Below, piece by piece: positions 17,882-26,337 of a DNA stretch of 64,000 bases. The stretch comes from JAJTFW01 sp046330075 (GTDB taxonomy: Bacteria > Bacteroidota > Bacteroidia > AKYH767-A > OLB10): contig JAXLTL010000010.1 in NCBI GenBank assembly GCA_046330075.1, forward strand, positions 1-64,000, given 5' to 3'. A program made the position numbers and the translations under genes. How positions within the stretch are numbered: position 1 is the stretch's first letter; each line of letters begins with the position of its first letter. The notes beneath the pieces were generated by a model. That model was not told the DNA's origin. It was given only the letters and a program-made list of their open reading frames with translations, and searched no databases.

Positions 17882-19438
17882 CTATTCTTTGATAAACTTC
17901 AGCAAAAAGGATTGGTGTCCATTGTAAATCTTCATCAGATAAAAACCCGACGGAATCCGTAAAGAAATTTGCTGGTCATAAACTCCTCTCTGAACGCCAC
18001 AACCTTGTGCATTGATGATTTCATAGTTAAACAGACCTGCAGGCAGACCAAAAACGCGAAGATGATCAGCAGCAGGAACAGGCCCTGCATATACTACGGC
18101 TTTTTCCTCCTGATCGGAAACGCCGGTCGAGGAGGTCGACAACCACCAGGTAGAGATATTTGTATTATTGGCAATGGAATCATAAACAGTAGCATTCCAG
18201 ACAATGGTATTGGGAGCTACCTGATGCATCGAATATTCACCGAATCCAGGCACATCATAAAAATCATTGCTCATTGTTTGCACACCGGCGGAGTTAAACC
18301 GTGCCAGCAGGAATCGGTTTACATTTGGTGCCAGTTCGTAGGTAATCAGCACAGATACGAGACCGGCTGTATCCGCAGTTTGCGACAATGCAATATCCTT
18401 TTGTCCGGCAGGCGACACCAGCGTGGACATAAACAATGAATCACCTGTATTGGCAGAAATACCTCTGAATCTTACCACAGCCTGCTGCCAGCCCGAATTC
18501 GCATATTCAGTATGCGAAACGAACAACAAGGTATCCATCAGCTGGAGGCCGGAAGGTTCGGAAGCATAACCCGAGATATACGGCTTATCCCATATAATCT
18601 GCATAGCAGTATCCGCACAAACCACACCGAACTGAGCACCTGAAGGAGCAGAATAGGAGCGTCTATCCAACATATAGATTTTATCGTTTTTAAAAATCAC
18701 GTTAGAAATATGATTCCCCATCGCCCCGTTCAAGGTCACGGATGAAATAAAAGTACCTGCAGTATCCAGCTTCATCAAAGAAGCATGAGTGGGAGATCCG
18801 GTTGGACCCATCATGCAATTCAAATAAAGATGATGATCGTAGAAGAGAATATCCACCGCCTGTTGAGCGCCGGTATAGGTTTTGGTCCATAACCGCTGCC
18901 CGGATGGGGCATACTTAATCAACACCCCTTTTACGGATCCATCTGTTGTATAACCGGAGAAATAATAGTTATTGGCATCATCCACGCAAACAGCCATACC
19001 CTGATCATACAAACCGGCAGGGCCATCAATGGTGTCCATCCACATGAATCCGCCGATGCTGCTGTATTTCATCACCAGCACATCATTCTTATTCGACACA
19101 TTAAAATACGCTCCGCACAACACCAGATTTCCATTCTGATCCAGAACAGCGTCATTTGTCTGCTCACTCTTCCCGGATGGTCCCGCATAAAACGTTCTCC
19201 ACAGTTCAGTTCCGAAAATATCATACTTCGCCAACACCAGGTCAGACGTATTGAAACCCCAGGGTCGCTTCGACCCGATCGTATAGACATAACCGTTATC
19301 ATCGTACAGCGAAATCATGGAGGACTCATTTCCATTCGATCCGTCATCGATAATGCCCTGCCAATTCAGATTCAGTTGACCTTTCAGTGGCAAAAACAAA
19401 CACATGAACAGCATGTAAAGAAGATATTGTTTTTTCAT
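17882..19438 (-). CDS. Secreted beta-propeller-like protein with T9SS sorting domain
   Basis: The 518-residue product has a Sec signal (MKKQYLLYMLFMCLFLPLKGQ). About eight repeats follow that pair a date-line such as DDNGYVYTIGS, DQNGNLVLCGAYFN or DDANNYYFSGYT with LxKYDxxGxxLW. This is the pattern of SBBP/'beta-propeller' repeat proteins. The last 75 residues (YAGPVPAADHLRVFG ... IPSGFYLMKIYNGHQSFLLKFIKE) form a T9SS type A sorting domain, with PVPAAD in place of the common PNPA. The protein should reach the cell surface through T9SS. A near-consensus TACTTTTA box lies upstream at 19456-19463. Its ligand or partner is unknown. Confidence 0.82.
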   Translation of the reverse strand: MKKQYLLYMLFMCLFLPLKGQLNLNWQGIIDDGSNGNESSMISLYDDNGYVYTIGSKRPWGFNTSDLVLAKYDIFGTELWRTFYAGPSGKSEQTNDAVLDQNGNLVLCGAYFNVSNKNDVLVMKYSSIGGFMWMDTIDGPAGLYDQGMAVCVDDANNYYFSGYTTDGSVKGVLIKYAPSGQRLWTKTYTGAQQAVDILFYDHHLYLNCMMGPTGSPTHASLMKLDTAGTFISSVTLNGAMGNHISNVIFKNDKIYMLDRRSYSAPSGAQFGVVCADTAMQIIWDKPYISGYASEPSGLQLMDTLLFVSHTEYANSGWQQAVVRFRGISANTGDSLFMSTLVSPAGQKDIALSQTADTAGLVSVLITYELAPNVNRFLLARFNSAGVQTMSNDFYDVPGFGEYSMHQVAPNTIVWNATVYDSIANNTNISTWWLSTSSTGVSDQEEKAVVYAGPVPAADHLRVFGLPAGLFNYEIINAQGCGVQRGVYDQQISLRIPSGFYLMKIYNGHQSFLLKFIKE

Positions 19439-19455
19439 AAGAACAGTTTATATTT

Positions 19456-19463
19456 TAAAAGTA
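19456..19463 (-). promoter_or_regulatory. Near-consensus -7 box (TACTTTTA)
   Basis: Read on the minus strand, TACTTTTA matches TAnnTTTG at seven of eight positions and lies 17 bp before the ATG of the propeller gene. The leader would be very short. Confidence 0.35.
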
Positions 19464-19642
19464 GGAAAAAGAAAATTGGTTCGTTTAATCTGCACCTGAA
19501 TTCCGGCACTATTAAACGGTCAGATTTTGCATTTCATACGCCGCAAGAAATCGCAATTGACTGTAATGCAATAATTTAAACTATCGGCAAGATCCCAAAC
19601 CCGACTTTTCATCAAATAAAAAACGAACATATATAAATACAC

Positions 19643-19650
19643 TATCTTTA
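19643..19650 (+). promoter_or_regulatory. Near-consensus -7 box (TATCTTTA)
   Basis: One mismatch from TAnnTTTG, 37 bp upstream of the cyclase ATG at 19688. Confidence 0.45.
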
Positions 19651-19687
19651 TCCATCCGCATCAAACCCTGCGGAAGGAACTCTTGCA

Positions 19688-21604
19688 ATGAAACGCGTCC
19701 TGCTGATTTTATCACTGGTAGTGTTTTGCGTTGGTATTATATCCGCGCAAAGCAATATGGATAGTTTGCAGCGTATTCTGGCGAAAGCACCGGAGGACAC
19801 CAATCGCGTCAACATTCTTCTTGAACTCAGCAAAGCGAATTTCAGTGATGCTCCTGACCAGGCGATCAAATATGCGGAACAAGCCAAAGCGCTGTCGGAA
19901 AAACTGAACTTCTCACGAGGTATTGCACTTTCGTTAAAGAACATCGGAAGATCCTACTATACCAAGGGCGATTACATTCAAACACTGGACTACTGGAACC
20001 AGTCTATTGCGGCATTTGATTCGATTGGTGATAAAGGTGGAGTAGCAAATCTGCTGAGTAATCTCGGCGCTGTTTTCTTTAATCAGGGTGACGATGCGAG
20101 TGCGCTGGACTATTACCTTAAATCGCTCAAACAAGCCGAAGAGATACACGACACCCTTCGTATCGTTACCACCTGCATCAACATTGGAGCTGTCTACTTC
20201 AACAAGAAAGCCACTTACGGGAAAGCAAAGGAATTCTATCTGCGGGCGCTTCCTCTCAGTGAAATACTCGAAGACCAGGATGCGATCGGAACAGTAACGG
20301 TTAATCTGGGTGAAATTTATCTCGAAAACAACGACCTTGATACTGCATTGTTTTACTTTGAAAAATCACTCAAAGCGTACGAAGGTTCAGAAAACATCCC
20401 CTACACGCTGATTGATCTCGGAAAAGTATACCTGAAAAAAGGCAATTATTCGAAAGCGATCGAATACCAGCAGCGGGCTTACGATTATGCCAGGGGAATC
20501 GACTCCAAAAATGACATGGCCCTTGCGTTGATTGGTCTGGGAAAATCATACATTGCGCAAGGTGACTATACCGATGCAAAAAACAAATTCCTGGAAGCGG
20601 AGAAACTATCCGTTGAAATCGGAGCCAGTTATCAGCTTAAAGACGCGTATCAGGGCCTGAGCGAATCCTATGCAAAACTCAAGGACTTCAGCAATGCCTA
20701 TAAGTATCAGGACCTGCTCCTCAGTATAAAAGACACCCTTTACAACCTTGACATCGAAAAGAAACTGGGTGTACTTCAGTTCACTTTCGACATTGGCAAG
20801 AAAGAATCGCAGATTAACCTGTTGACGAAGGATAAAGAAATCCAGGAGCAGGAAATCAGACGTCAGAAGATTGTTCGCAACAGTTTTATCGGAGGGTTTA
20901 CCATCGTACTCATCTTCGCCGCGATCTTCCTCAAACAACGCAATCGCATCAATAAAGAGAAAAAACGCAGCGAAGAACTATTGCTGAACATCCTTCCTGA
21001 AGAAACTGCCGAAGAGCTCAAAGCCACCGGCACGGCCAAAGCAAAGAGCTTCGAAATGGTATCTGTAATGTTTACCGACTTTAAAAACTTTACACAGGCC
21101 AGTGAAAAACTCAGTGCCGAACAGCTTGTTGACGAGATCAACTATTGCTATTCGGAATTCGACAAGATCATCACGAAATACGGGCTGGAAAAAATCAAGA
21201 CCATCGGCGACAGTTACATGTGTGCCGGCGGACTCCCTGTTCCCAATAACACACATACTGTTGATATCATCAAGGCCGGACTTGAGATGCAGGCTTTCAT
21301 CATCAAACACAAAGAAGACCGGCTGAAACAAGATCTGCCCTACTTCGATTTACGCCTTGGAATTCATACCGGTCCGGTAGTGGCGGGTATTGTAGGGATC
21401 AAGAAATTCGCCTATGATATATGGGGAGATACGGTGAATACAGCTTCGCGGATGGAAAGCAGCGGAGAGATCGGCAAAGTGAATATCAGCGGCACCACCT
21501 ATGAGCTGATCAAAGAGAAATTCGAGTGCATTCACCGTGGCAAAATACAGGCAAAGAACAAAGGTGAAATCGACATGTACTTTGTTGAACGGGCTGTAGC
21601 CTGA
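19688..21604 (+). CDS. TPR sensor with membrane-anchored class III adenylate cyclase
   Basis: The 638-residue protein has a cleavable-looking signal (MKRVLLILSLVVFCVGIISAQ), about eight tetratricopeptide repeats (residues 35-350), a coiled segment, one membrane helix (about 398-418) and a class III cyclase domain (about 455-635). The metal-binding aspartates are Asp464 (MFTDFKNF) and Asp508 (KTIGDSYM). Lys504 and the Asp of AYDIWGD are the pair that selects ATP over GTP, and VNTASR supplies the transition-state Asn and Arg. All catalytic positions are therefore intact and cAMP synthesis is expected. The topology, with TPRs outside the cytoplasm and output inside, copies that of Bacteroidota TPR-histidine kinases with the kinase replaced by a cyclase. 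Its stop codon abuts the stop of the convergent LytTR regulator. Confidence 0.88.
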   Translation: MKRVLLILSLVVFCVGIISAQSNMDSLQRILAKAPEDTNRVNILLELSKANFSDAPDQAIKYAEQAKALSEKLNFSRGIALSLKNIGRSYYTKGDYIQTLDYWNQSIAAFDSIGDKGGVANLLSNLGAVFFNQGDDASALDYYLKSLKQAEEIHDTLRIVTTCINIGAVYFNKKATYGKAKEFYLRALPLSEILEDQDAIGTVTVNLGEIYLENNDLDTALFYFEKSLKAYEGSENIPYTLIDLGKVYLKKGNYSKAIEYQQRAYDYARGIDSKNDMALALIGLGKSYIAQGDYTDAKNKFLEAEKLSVEIGASYQLKDAYQGLSESYAKLKDFSNAYKYQDLLLSIKDTLYNLDIEKKLGVLQFTFDIGKKESQINLLTKDKEIQEQEIRRQKIVRNSFIGGFTIVLIFAAIFLKQRNRINKEKKRSEELLLNILPEETAEELKATGTAKAKSFEMVSVMFTDFKNFTQASEKLSAEQLVDEINYCYSEFDKIITKYGLEKIKTIGDSYMCAGGLPVPNNTHTVDIIKAGLEMQAFIIKHKEDRLKQDLPYFDLRLGIHTGPVVAGIVGIKKFAYDIWGDTVNTASRMESSGEIGKVNISGTTYELIKEKFECIHRGKIQAKNKGEIDMYFVERAVA

Positions 21605-22351
21605 TTACAAGCGGGAAAACAACTCCATCAATCCGTCTTTTCGTTGCCGCGCAACCGTTATATTGCTTTTATCCGACATAATCAGATAACCACCGCTGTC
21701 TCTGGCAAATTTTACAATATGGTTGAGGTTCACCAGGTGTGACTGATGCACCCGGTAAAACGGGTAATCGGCCAAAGATTCTTCGATCTGTTTCAGGGTT
21801 TTTGTTATCACAATCTTTTCACCTGACTGCAGAAAAATATAGGTATAGTTGCTGTCACTCTCGCAGCGGACAATCTGATCCACATTCACGAAGGAAACAC
21901 CATCGCTGGTAGGAAGGGCAATTTTACGTGTTGTCGACAGCTGTTCAGTAAACAAGCTGATCAGCTGGTCCATTTTCCCGGTTTCAACTCTGCCGGCCCG
22001 TTGCCTCACCTTATCAACCGCTGCAATCAGGTCAAACTTCTCAATGGGTTTCAGCAGATAGTCGACGGCATTCTCCTTGAAAGCCTGCAATGCAAACTGG
22101 TTATAAGCTGTAATAAAAATCACCGGAAACGACAACGGTTTCAGTCGGCTCAGCAGCTCGAAGGCATTCATACCCGGCATCTCAATGTCCATAAAAACAA
22201 AATCCGGTTTCAGCTCCGGGATTTTCTCCAAAGCCTCCGCCGCTGAATTGCAGATTGCCTCCACTTTCACTTCCGGACAATACGTTTCCAGCTGCCAATG
22301 CAGAATATCAGTACAGGACACTTCATCGTCCACGAGGATCGTGCGTAACAT
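21605..22351 (-). CDS. LytTR-family response regulator
   Basis: The 248-residue protein has an N-terminal receiver domain (1-120) with the acidic pocket VDDE, phospho-acceptor Asp55 (VFMDIEMPG), Thr81 and Lys101 (YLLKPI). A C-terminal LytTR DNA-binding domain (about 142-248) has FVNVDQIVRCESDSNYTYI and YRVHQSHLVNLNHI. Such regulators bind promoter repeats when phosphorylated by a LytS/YpdA-type or TPR-type histidine kinase. No kinase gene is adjacent, so this is an orphan. Its gene is convergent with the cyclase gene, with no base between the two stop codons. It is divergent from the nuo operon across 281 bp, which makes nuo a possible but unproven target. Confidence 0.9.
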   Translation of the reverse strand: MLRTILVDDEVSCTDILHWQLETYCPEVKVEAICNSAAEALEKIPELKPDFVFMDIEMPGMNAFELLSRLKPLSFPVIFITAYNQFALQAFKENAVDYLLKPIEKFDLIAAVDKVRQRAGRVETGKMDQLISLFTEQLSTTRKIALPTSDGVSFVNVDQIVRCESDSNYTYIFLQSGEKIVITKTLKQIEESLADYPFYRVHQSHLVNLNHIVKFARDSGGYLIMSDKSNITVARQRKDGLMELFSRL

Positions 22352-22632
22352 AGTCAGACTTAGCGCAGACTAAAGTAGGAAACATGTTGGATACACTTCC
22401 TGAAATTTATCATTCGCTCAGATTTGACGAGCAGGCAGCAAATCCTTTGAGAATCCGGCACATGCTTTCCTCCGGGAGGCTAGCCGGGACTTAAAAATTG
22501 CTGTAATTCAACAAATTAAACCAAACCGGCAAAATCCGGCATTTTATTCTGTTAAAAATCACCAAAGAAGGGATCAACATTCTCCCTGCTCCCGGCTTCC
22601 GAAGTTGTTTTTCCAACTAAATTTGACGCACT
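22352..22632. promoter_or_regulatory. Divergent promoter region between the LytTR regulator and nuoA
   Basis: No gene is present in 281 bp. On the minus strand TACTTTAG (22371-22378) is a weak -7 candidate for the regulator. On the plus strand TAAATTTG (22618-22625) is an exact TAnnTTTG match but ends only seven bases before the nuoA ATG. No paired LytTR-type direct repeat was obvious by eye. Confidence 0.45.
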
Positions 22633-22983
22633 ATGGGACCTATCTCCTTACTCATACTCACCTTAGCCGCCATCGCCTTCTCGGCAGGTGGTATTTTGGT
22701 GTCCAGACTCTTCGTAAAAGGCTCCACCAACCCCCGAAAGGGTGAACCTTACGAATGTGGTATACCCACCATTGGCCAAACATGGCTGCAGTTCCAGGTA
22801 GGTTATTATCTGTTTGCGCTGATCTTCCTGATTTTTGATGTGGAACTGGTTTTCCTGTATCCATGGGCAACCGTGGTGAAAGAAATCGGAGTGATGGCTT
22901 TTGCCGACATACTCATTTTCTTTTTTATTCTATTCCTGGGCTTTCTCTATGCCCACAAGAAAGGAGCATTAAAATGGATGTAA
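22633..22983 (+). CDS. nuoA: NADH-quinone oxidoreductase subunit A
   Basis: The 116-residue inner-membrane protein is full length for NuoA. It has three membrane helices (about 5-27, 59-80 and 86-108) and the conserved loop KGEPYECGIPTIG, which joins the membrane arm to the quinone site. The motif FDVELVFLYPWA in helix 2 carries the conserved acidic residues. It opens an operon whose genes overlap or are separated by only a few bases. Its last ten bases overlap the start of nuoB. Confidence 0.97.
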   Translation: MGPISLLILTLAAIAFSAGGILVSRLFVKGSTNPRKGEPYECGIPTIGQTWLQFQVGYYLFALIFLIFDVELVFLYPWATVVKEIGVMAFADILIFFFILFLGFLYAHKKGALKWM

Positions 22984-23510
22984 ATCAAGACAAAGTACTC
23001 TTCCCCGGTACGGTGCATGAAGTGCCGGGCGGCGGAATCATGGTAAGCAAACTGGACGAAGTGATTAACTGGGCGCGATCCAACTCACTCTGGCCGCTCA
23101 CTTTTGCCACCAGTTGCTGCGGAATCGAACTAATGTCGGTCGCCGGAGCCAAATATGATTTTTCACGTTTTGGATTCGAGGTAGCGAGAGCAACGCCGCG
23201 GCAGGCAGATGTGATCATCATTGCCGGCACTATTGTCAATAAGATGGCACCGGTACTGCGTCGCCTTTATGATCAAATGGCTGATCCCAAGTATGTAATT
23301 GCGATGGGTGCCTGTGCGATCAGCGGCGGACCATTTTTCTACAACACCTACTCAGTCGTGAAAGGCGCGGACCATGTGATTCCGGTGGATGTATATATTC
23401 CAGGGTGTCCGCCCCGACCCGAAGCCCTATTGCATGCACTGCTTACGCTGCAGGAAAAAATCAAGAGCGGAATGACGCGTGAACAAATCAGAGATGCACG
23501 ACCGGAATAA
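22974..23510 (+). CDS. nuoB: NADH-quinone oxidoreductase subunit B (N2 cluster)
   Basis: The frame runs further upstream, but the first 37 codons are the shifted nuoA tail. ATG 22974, which overlaps nuoA by ten bases, gives the normal NuoB start (178 residues). The tandem Cys48-Cys49 (TSCCGIE), Cys114 (GACAISGG) and Cys145 (PGCPPRPEALL) bind the terminal [4Fe-4S] cluster N2, which passes electrons to quinone. The RFGFEVARATPRQAD segment is also intact. It forms the peripheral arm with NuoC, NuoD and NuoI. Confidence 0.97.
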   Translation: MDVNQDKVLFPGTVHEVPGGGIMVSKLDEVINWARSNSLWPLTFATSCCGIELMSVAGAKYDFSRFGFEVARATPRQADVIIIAGTIVNKMAPVLRRLYDQMADPKYVIAMGACAISGGPFFYNTYSVVKGADHVIPVDVYIPGCPPRPEALLHALLTLQEKIKSGMTREQIRDARPE

Positions 23511-23513
23511 GCG

Positions 23514-23975
23514 ATGACAATGACAAACGAAGCACTTAAAGAAAAACTCACCGGTATGATTCCGGAGGCCGCTTTTGAAGAAGGCACCGAATGGCTTACC
23601 CTGCAAACAGGACCGGAAGGATTCCATCAGCTCATGGAAAAGCTCCGCACTGACAACGGGCTCCGGTTCGACTATCTCTTCTGCCTGACCGCTGTCGACT
23701 GGAAAACCCATTTCACGGTAGTATATCATCTAACGTCAACGAATTACCGACATACGCTGGTGGTGAAAGTAAAGCTCGACAAAAACGATCCGGCTATAGA
23801 CACCGTTTGCGATATCTGGCGCACCGCAGAATTTCATGAACGCGAAGCCTATGACCTCATGGGCATCAGTTTCACCAACCACCCTGACTTGCGGCGCCTC
23901 TTTCTGGAAGATCACCATGTTGGCTTTCCGCTGCGGAAAGATTATGAAGACCCTGTTAACATGATTAAACTCTGA
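23514..23975 (+). CDS. nuoC: NADH-quinone oxidoreductase subunit C
   Basis: The 153-residue protein is the 30-kDa subunit family. The signature is at its C-terminal side (AEFHEREAYDLMGISFTNHPDLRRLFL, then GFPLRKDYED). It lies three bases after nuoB and two before nuoD. ATG 23520 is an alternative start that would remove only two residues. NuoC is a separate protein here and not fused to NuoD. It is a structural subunit of the quinone-binding module. Confidence 0.95.
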   Translation: MTMTNEALKEKLTGMIPEAAFEEGTEWLTLQTGPEGFHQLMEKLRTDNGLRFDYLFCLTAVDWKTHFTVVYHLTSTNYRHTLVVKVKLDKNDPAIDTVCDIWRTAEFHEREAYDLMGISFTNHPDLRRLFLEDHHVGFPLRKDYEDPVNMIKL

Positions 23976-23977
23976 TT

Positions 23978-25093
23978 ATGCGCGAAGAACTCGGAACAAA
24001 CGATCAGGGTGACATGATCATCAACGTCGGGCCTCAACACCCGTCGACACATGGAGTGCTCCATCTGATTATTACGCTGCATGGAGAAACGATCAAAAAA
24101 GTAGAACCCCACCTCGGTTATATTCACCGCTCCATCGAAAAGATGAGCGAAAGTCTTAACTACCGGCAGTTCATTTATGCCACCAGCAGGATGGATTACC
24201 TCTCCTCCCATATCAACAATCACGCCTGTGCGCTTTGTGTGGAGAAAGGTCTTCAGCTGGAGATTCCGCCACGTGCACAAGTGATCCGTGTGCTGATGGA
24301 TGAACTCACACGACTGGCTTCTCATCAACTCTGGTGGGGAGCGCTGGCTATGGATCTGGGTGCATTTACCCCCTTCTTCCACTCCTTCCGCGAACGCGAA
24401 ATGATCAACGAGATCATGGAAGAAACCTGTGGAGCCCGGCTCACCATGAACTACATTGTGCCCGGTGGTGTGATGTTCGATCTTCACCCGGACTTTCAAC
24501 GCAAGGTGAAAGAATTTCTCAAACAGTTCAAAGAGAAAATTCACGAATACAATGCACTGGTAACCGGCAATGTAATTTTCCAGAGCCGCACCAAAGGTGT
24601 TGGCTATATTTCAAAAGAAGACGCGATATCGTTTGGCTGCACAGGTCCGACAGGACGTGGCAGCGGCATATCCTGCGACATACGAAAGATTGCTCCCTAT
24701 GAAATCTACGACAAACTCCAATTCGATGAAATCATCGAAGAAGGCGGAGACTCATGGGCCCGGTATAATGTCCGGTTTGGGGAGATGGTGCAGAGTATGC
24801 GCATCATCGAACAACTCATTGATGAAATTCCCGAGGGTGACATTCAGGCGAAAACAAAAGCGGTATTGAAACTGCCCAAGGGAGAATTCTATACAAGAGT
24901 TGAAACGGCACGCGGAGAACTCGGCGTTTATATTATCAGTGAAGGCGGCACCACTCCTTACCGTATCAAGTACCGTTCACCCGGATTCTCCAATCTGAGT
25001 GCGCTGGATCATATGGTACGTGGCGGAAAACTCGGCGACCTTATGGCTACCATGGGAACGCTGGACCTGGTGATACCGGATATTGACCGGTAA
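23978..25093 (+). CDS. nuoD: NADH-quinone oxidoreductase subunit D
   Basis: The 371-residue 49-kDa subunit has the quinone-chamber segment GPQHPSTHGVLH near the N terminus, with the conserved His pair. HLGYIHRSIEK, the DYLSSHINNHACALCVEK segment and the C-terminal RSPGFSNLSALDHM and LGDLMATMGTLDLVIPDIDR motif are also present. The GxxGP loop reads SFGCTGPTGRGSG instead of the common TGPMLRGSG, a modest variation. It is usually followed by nuoE. Here the next gene is nuoH after a 152-bp gap filled by a repeat pair. Confidence 0.96.
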   Translation: MREELGTNDQGDMIINVGPQHPSTHGVLHLIITLHGETIKKVEPHLGYIHRSIEKMSESLNYRQFIYATSRMDYLSSHINNHACALCVEKGLQLEIPPRAQVIRVLMDELTRLASHQLWWGALAMDLGAFTPFFHSFREREMINEIMEETCGARLTMNYIVPGGVMFDLHPDFQRKVKEFLKQFKEKIHEYNALVTGNVIFQSRTKGVGYISKEDAISFGCTGPTGRGSGISCDIRKIAPYEIYDKLQFDEIIEEGGDSWARYNVRFGEMVQSMRIIEQLIDEIPEGDIQAKTKAVLKLPKGEFYTRVETARGELGVYIISEGGTTPYRIKYRSPGFSNLSALDHMVRGGKLGDLMATMGTLDLVIPDIDR

Positions 25094-25096
25094 GTT

Positions 25097-25144
25097 CCGG
25101 TGGCTGAGCGGAGTCCGATAACTATCGGACGAAGCCCCGGATGG
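25097..25144. repeat. 48-bp repeat between nuoD and nuoH, copy 1
   Basis: The unit begins CCGGTGGCTGAGCGGAGTCC, contains a GTCCGAT-AACT-ATCGGAC hairpin and ends GAAGCCCCGGATGG. The second copy at 25166-25213 differs by one base. The ends GGTGGCTGAGCGGAGTC and GAAGCC resemble a mobile intergenic repeat, here with a small palindrome in the middle. Confidence 0.85.
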
Positions 25145-25165
25145 TGTAATAAAAAAACTTCGCGC

Positions 25166-25213
25166 CCGGTGGCTGAGCGGAGTCCAATAACTATCGGACG
25201 AAGCCCCGGATGG
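25166..25213. repeat. 48-bp repeat between nuoD and nuoH, copy 2
   Basis: This is the second unit. Its single difference (GTCCAAT for GTCCGAT) weakens its internal hairpin by one pair. Together with copy 1 it fills most of the gap where nuoE, nuoF and nuoG normally lie. Confidence 0.85.
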
Positions 25214-25245
25214 AGTAGAATAAGAAACGAATAAGAATATCTATA

Positions 25246-26322
25246 ATGATAAGTCTTGAAGGAATAACAACAGCATTGCAATCATGGATGCAGGGCACAT
25301 TGGGCGATACATGGTCCTATGTGGCAACCTGCGTGCTGATCGGCATCGCCGCCATTACACTTTTTGCAGTACTCGGTTTGGCACTGGTATATATGGAACG
25401 AAAAGTAGCAGCTTTGATGCAGCTCCGAATGGGACCTAATCGCGTAGGACCCAAAGGGATTTTTCAGACGAGCGCCGACACGCTGAAGCTGATCATGAAA
25501 GAAGGGCTTACACCGGATGGGGCGGATAAATTCCTGTTTAATCTGGCGCCGTTTATGGTGATGATTGCAGCAATGCTGATTCTCGCGCCAATCGCTTTCG
25601 CAAAGAATTTTCAGATCTGGGACTTAAGCATCGGAGTATTATACATCGCCGCAGTTTCATCAGTAGCAGTAATAGGCATTTTAATGGCTGGCTGGTCGAG
25701 CAACAACAAATACTCCTTGCTGGGTGCGATGCGCAGCGCAGCGCAGATTGTGAGTTATGAATTATCTGCCGGACTTTCGATTCTCGCAATTGTTGTATTG
25801 AGTGGCAGTTTAAAGATCAGTGACATCATTATCTCCCAGGCGGATGGCTGGTGGATCTTCAAAGGACATATCCCGGTGATTGTCGCCTTCATCGTTTTCA
25901 TCATTGCTGTCACTGCAGAAACCAACCGCGCGCCTTTCGATCTGGCGGAAGCAGAGTCGGAATTAACTGCAGGATTCCACACAGAATATTCGGGCATGAA
26001 ATTCGCCCTCTTCTTTCTCGCTGAATACATCAATATCTTCATTGGATGTGCTATTGGTGCCACACTTTTCCTTGGTGGATGGATGCCCTTCCACATTGGC
26101 AACTGGGAGGCATTCAATCATGTGATGGACTATATTCCATCTTCCCTCTGGTTCATTGCGAAAACCCTCTTCCTTATCTTCCTGATCATGTGGTTTCGCT
26201 GGACCTTTCCACGTCTCCGTGTAGATCAGCTGCTCAACCTCGAATGGAAATACCTGCTGCCCATCAGCATGGTCAATCTCTTAGTGATTACACTTATCGC
26301 CATCATGGGATGGCATTTCTAA
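25246..26322 (+). CDS. nuoH: NADH-quinone oxidoreductase subunit H
   Basis: The 358-residue protein has about eight membrane helices and the diagnostic family blocks. These are YMERKVAALMQLRMGPNRVGP (about 52-72), WSSNNKYSLLGAMRSAAQ, and the long acidic loop AETNRAPFDLAEAESELTAGFHTEYSGM, which lines the quinone channel. The end has FRWTFPRLRVDQLL. It joins the membrane arm to the peripheral arm. It begins the second half of the operon and is 15 bp before nuoI. Confidence 0.97.
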   Translation: MISLEGITTALQSWMQGTLGDTWSYVATCVLIGIAAITLFAVLGLALVYMERKVAALMQLRMGPNRVGPKGIFQTSADTLKLIMKEGLTPDGADKFLFNLAPFMVMIAAMLILAPIAFAKNFQIWDLSIGVLYIAAVSSVAVIGILMAGWSSNNKYSLLGAMRSAAQIVSYELSAGLSILAIVVLSGSLKISDIIISQADGWWIFKGHIPVIVAFIVFIIAVTAETNRAPFDLAEAESELTAGFHTEYSGMKFALFFLAEYINIFIGCAIGATLFLGGWMPFHIGNWEAFNHVMDYIPSSLWFIAKTLFLIFLIMWFRWTFPRLRVDQLLNLEWKYLLPISMVNLLVITLIAIMGWHF

Positions 26323-26337
26323 CCGAAAAGAAAAGCG

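Noticed and set aside
22863..22973. Upstream extension of nuoB
   Set aside because: These 37 codons are the nuoA tail in another frame; NuoB homology begins at the ATG at 22974.
25097..25213. Two 48-bp repeats with a short spacer considered as a minimal CRISPR array
   Set aside because: Only two units, an inner palindrome out of line with CRISPR repeats, no cas genes, and the spacer is simple sequence.
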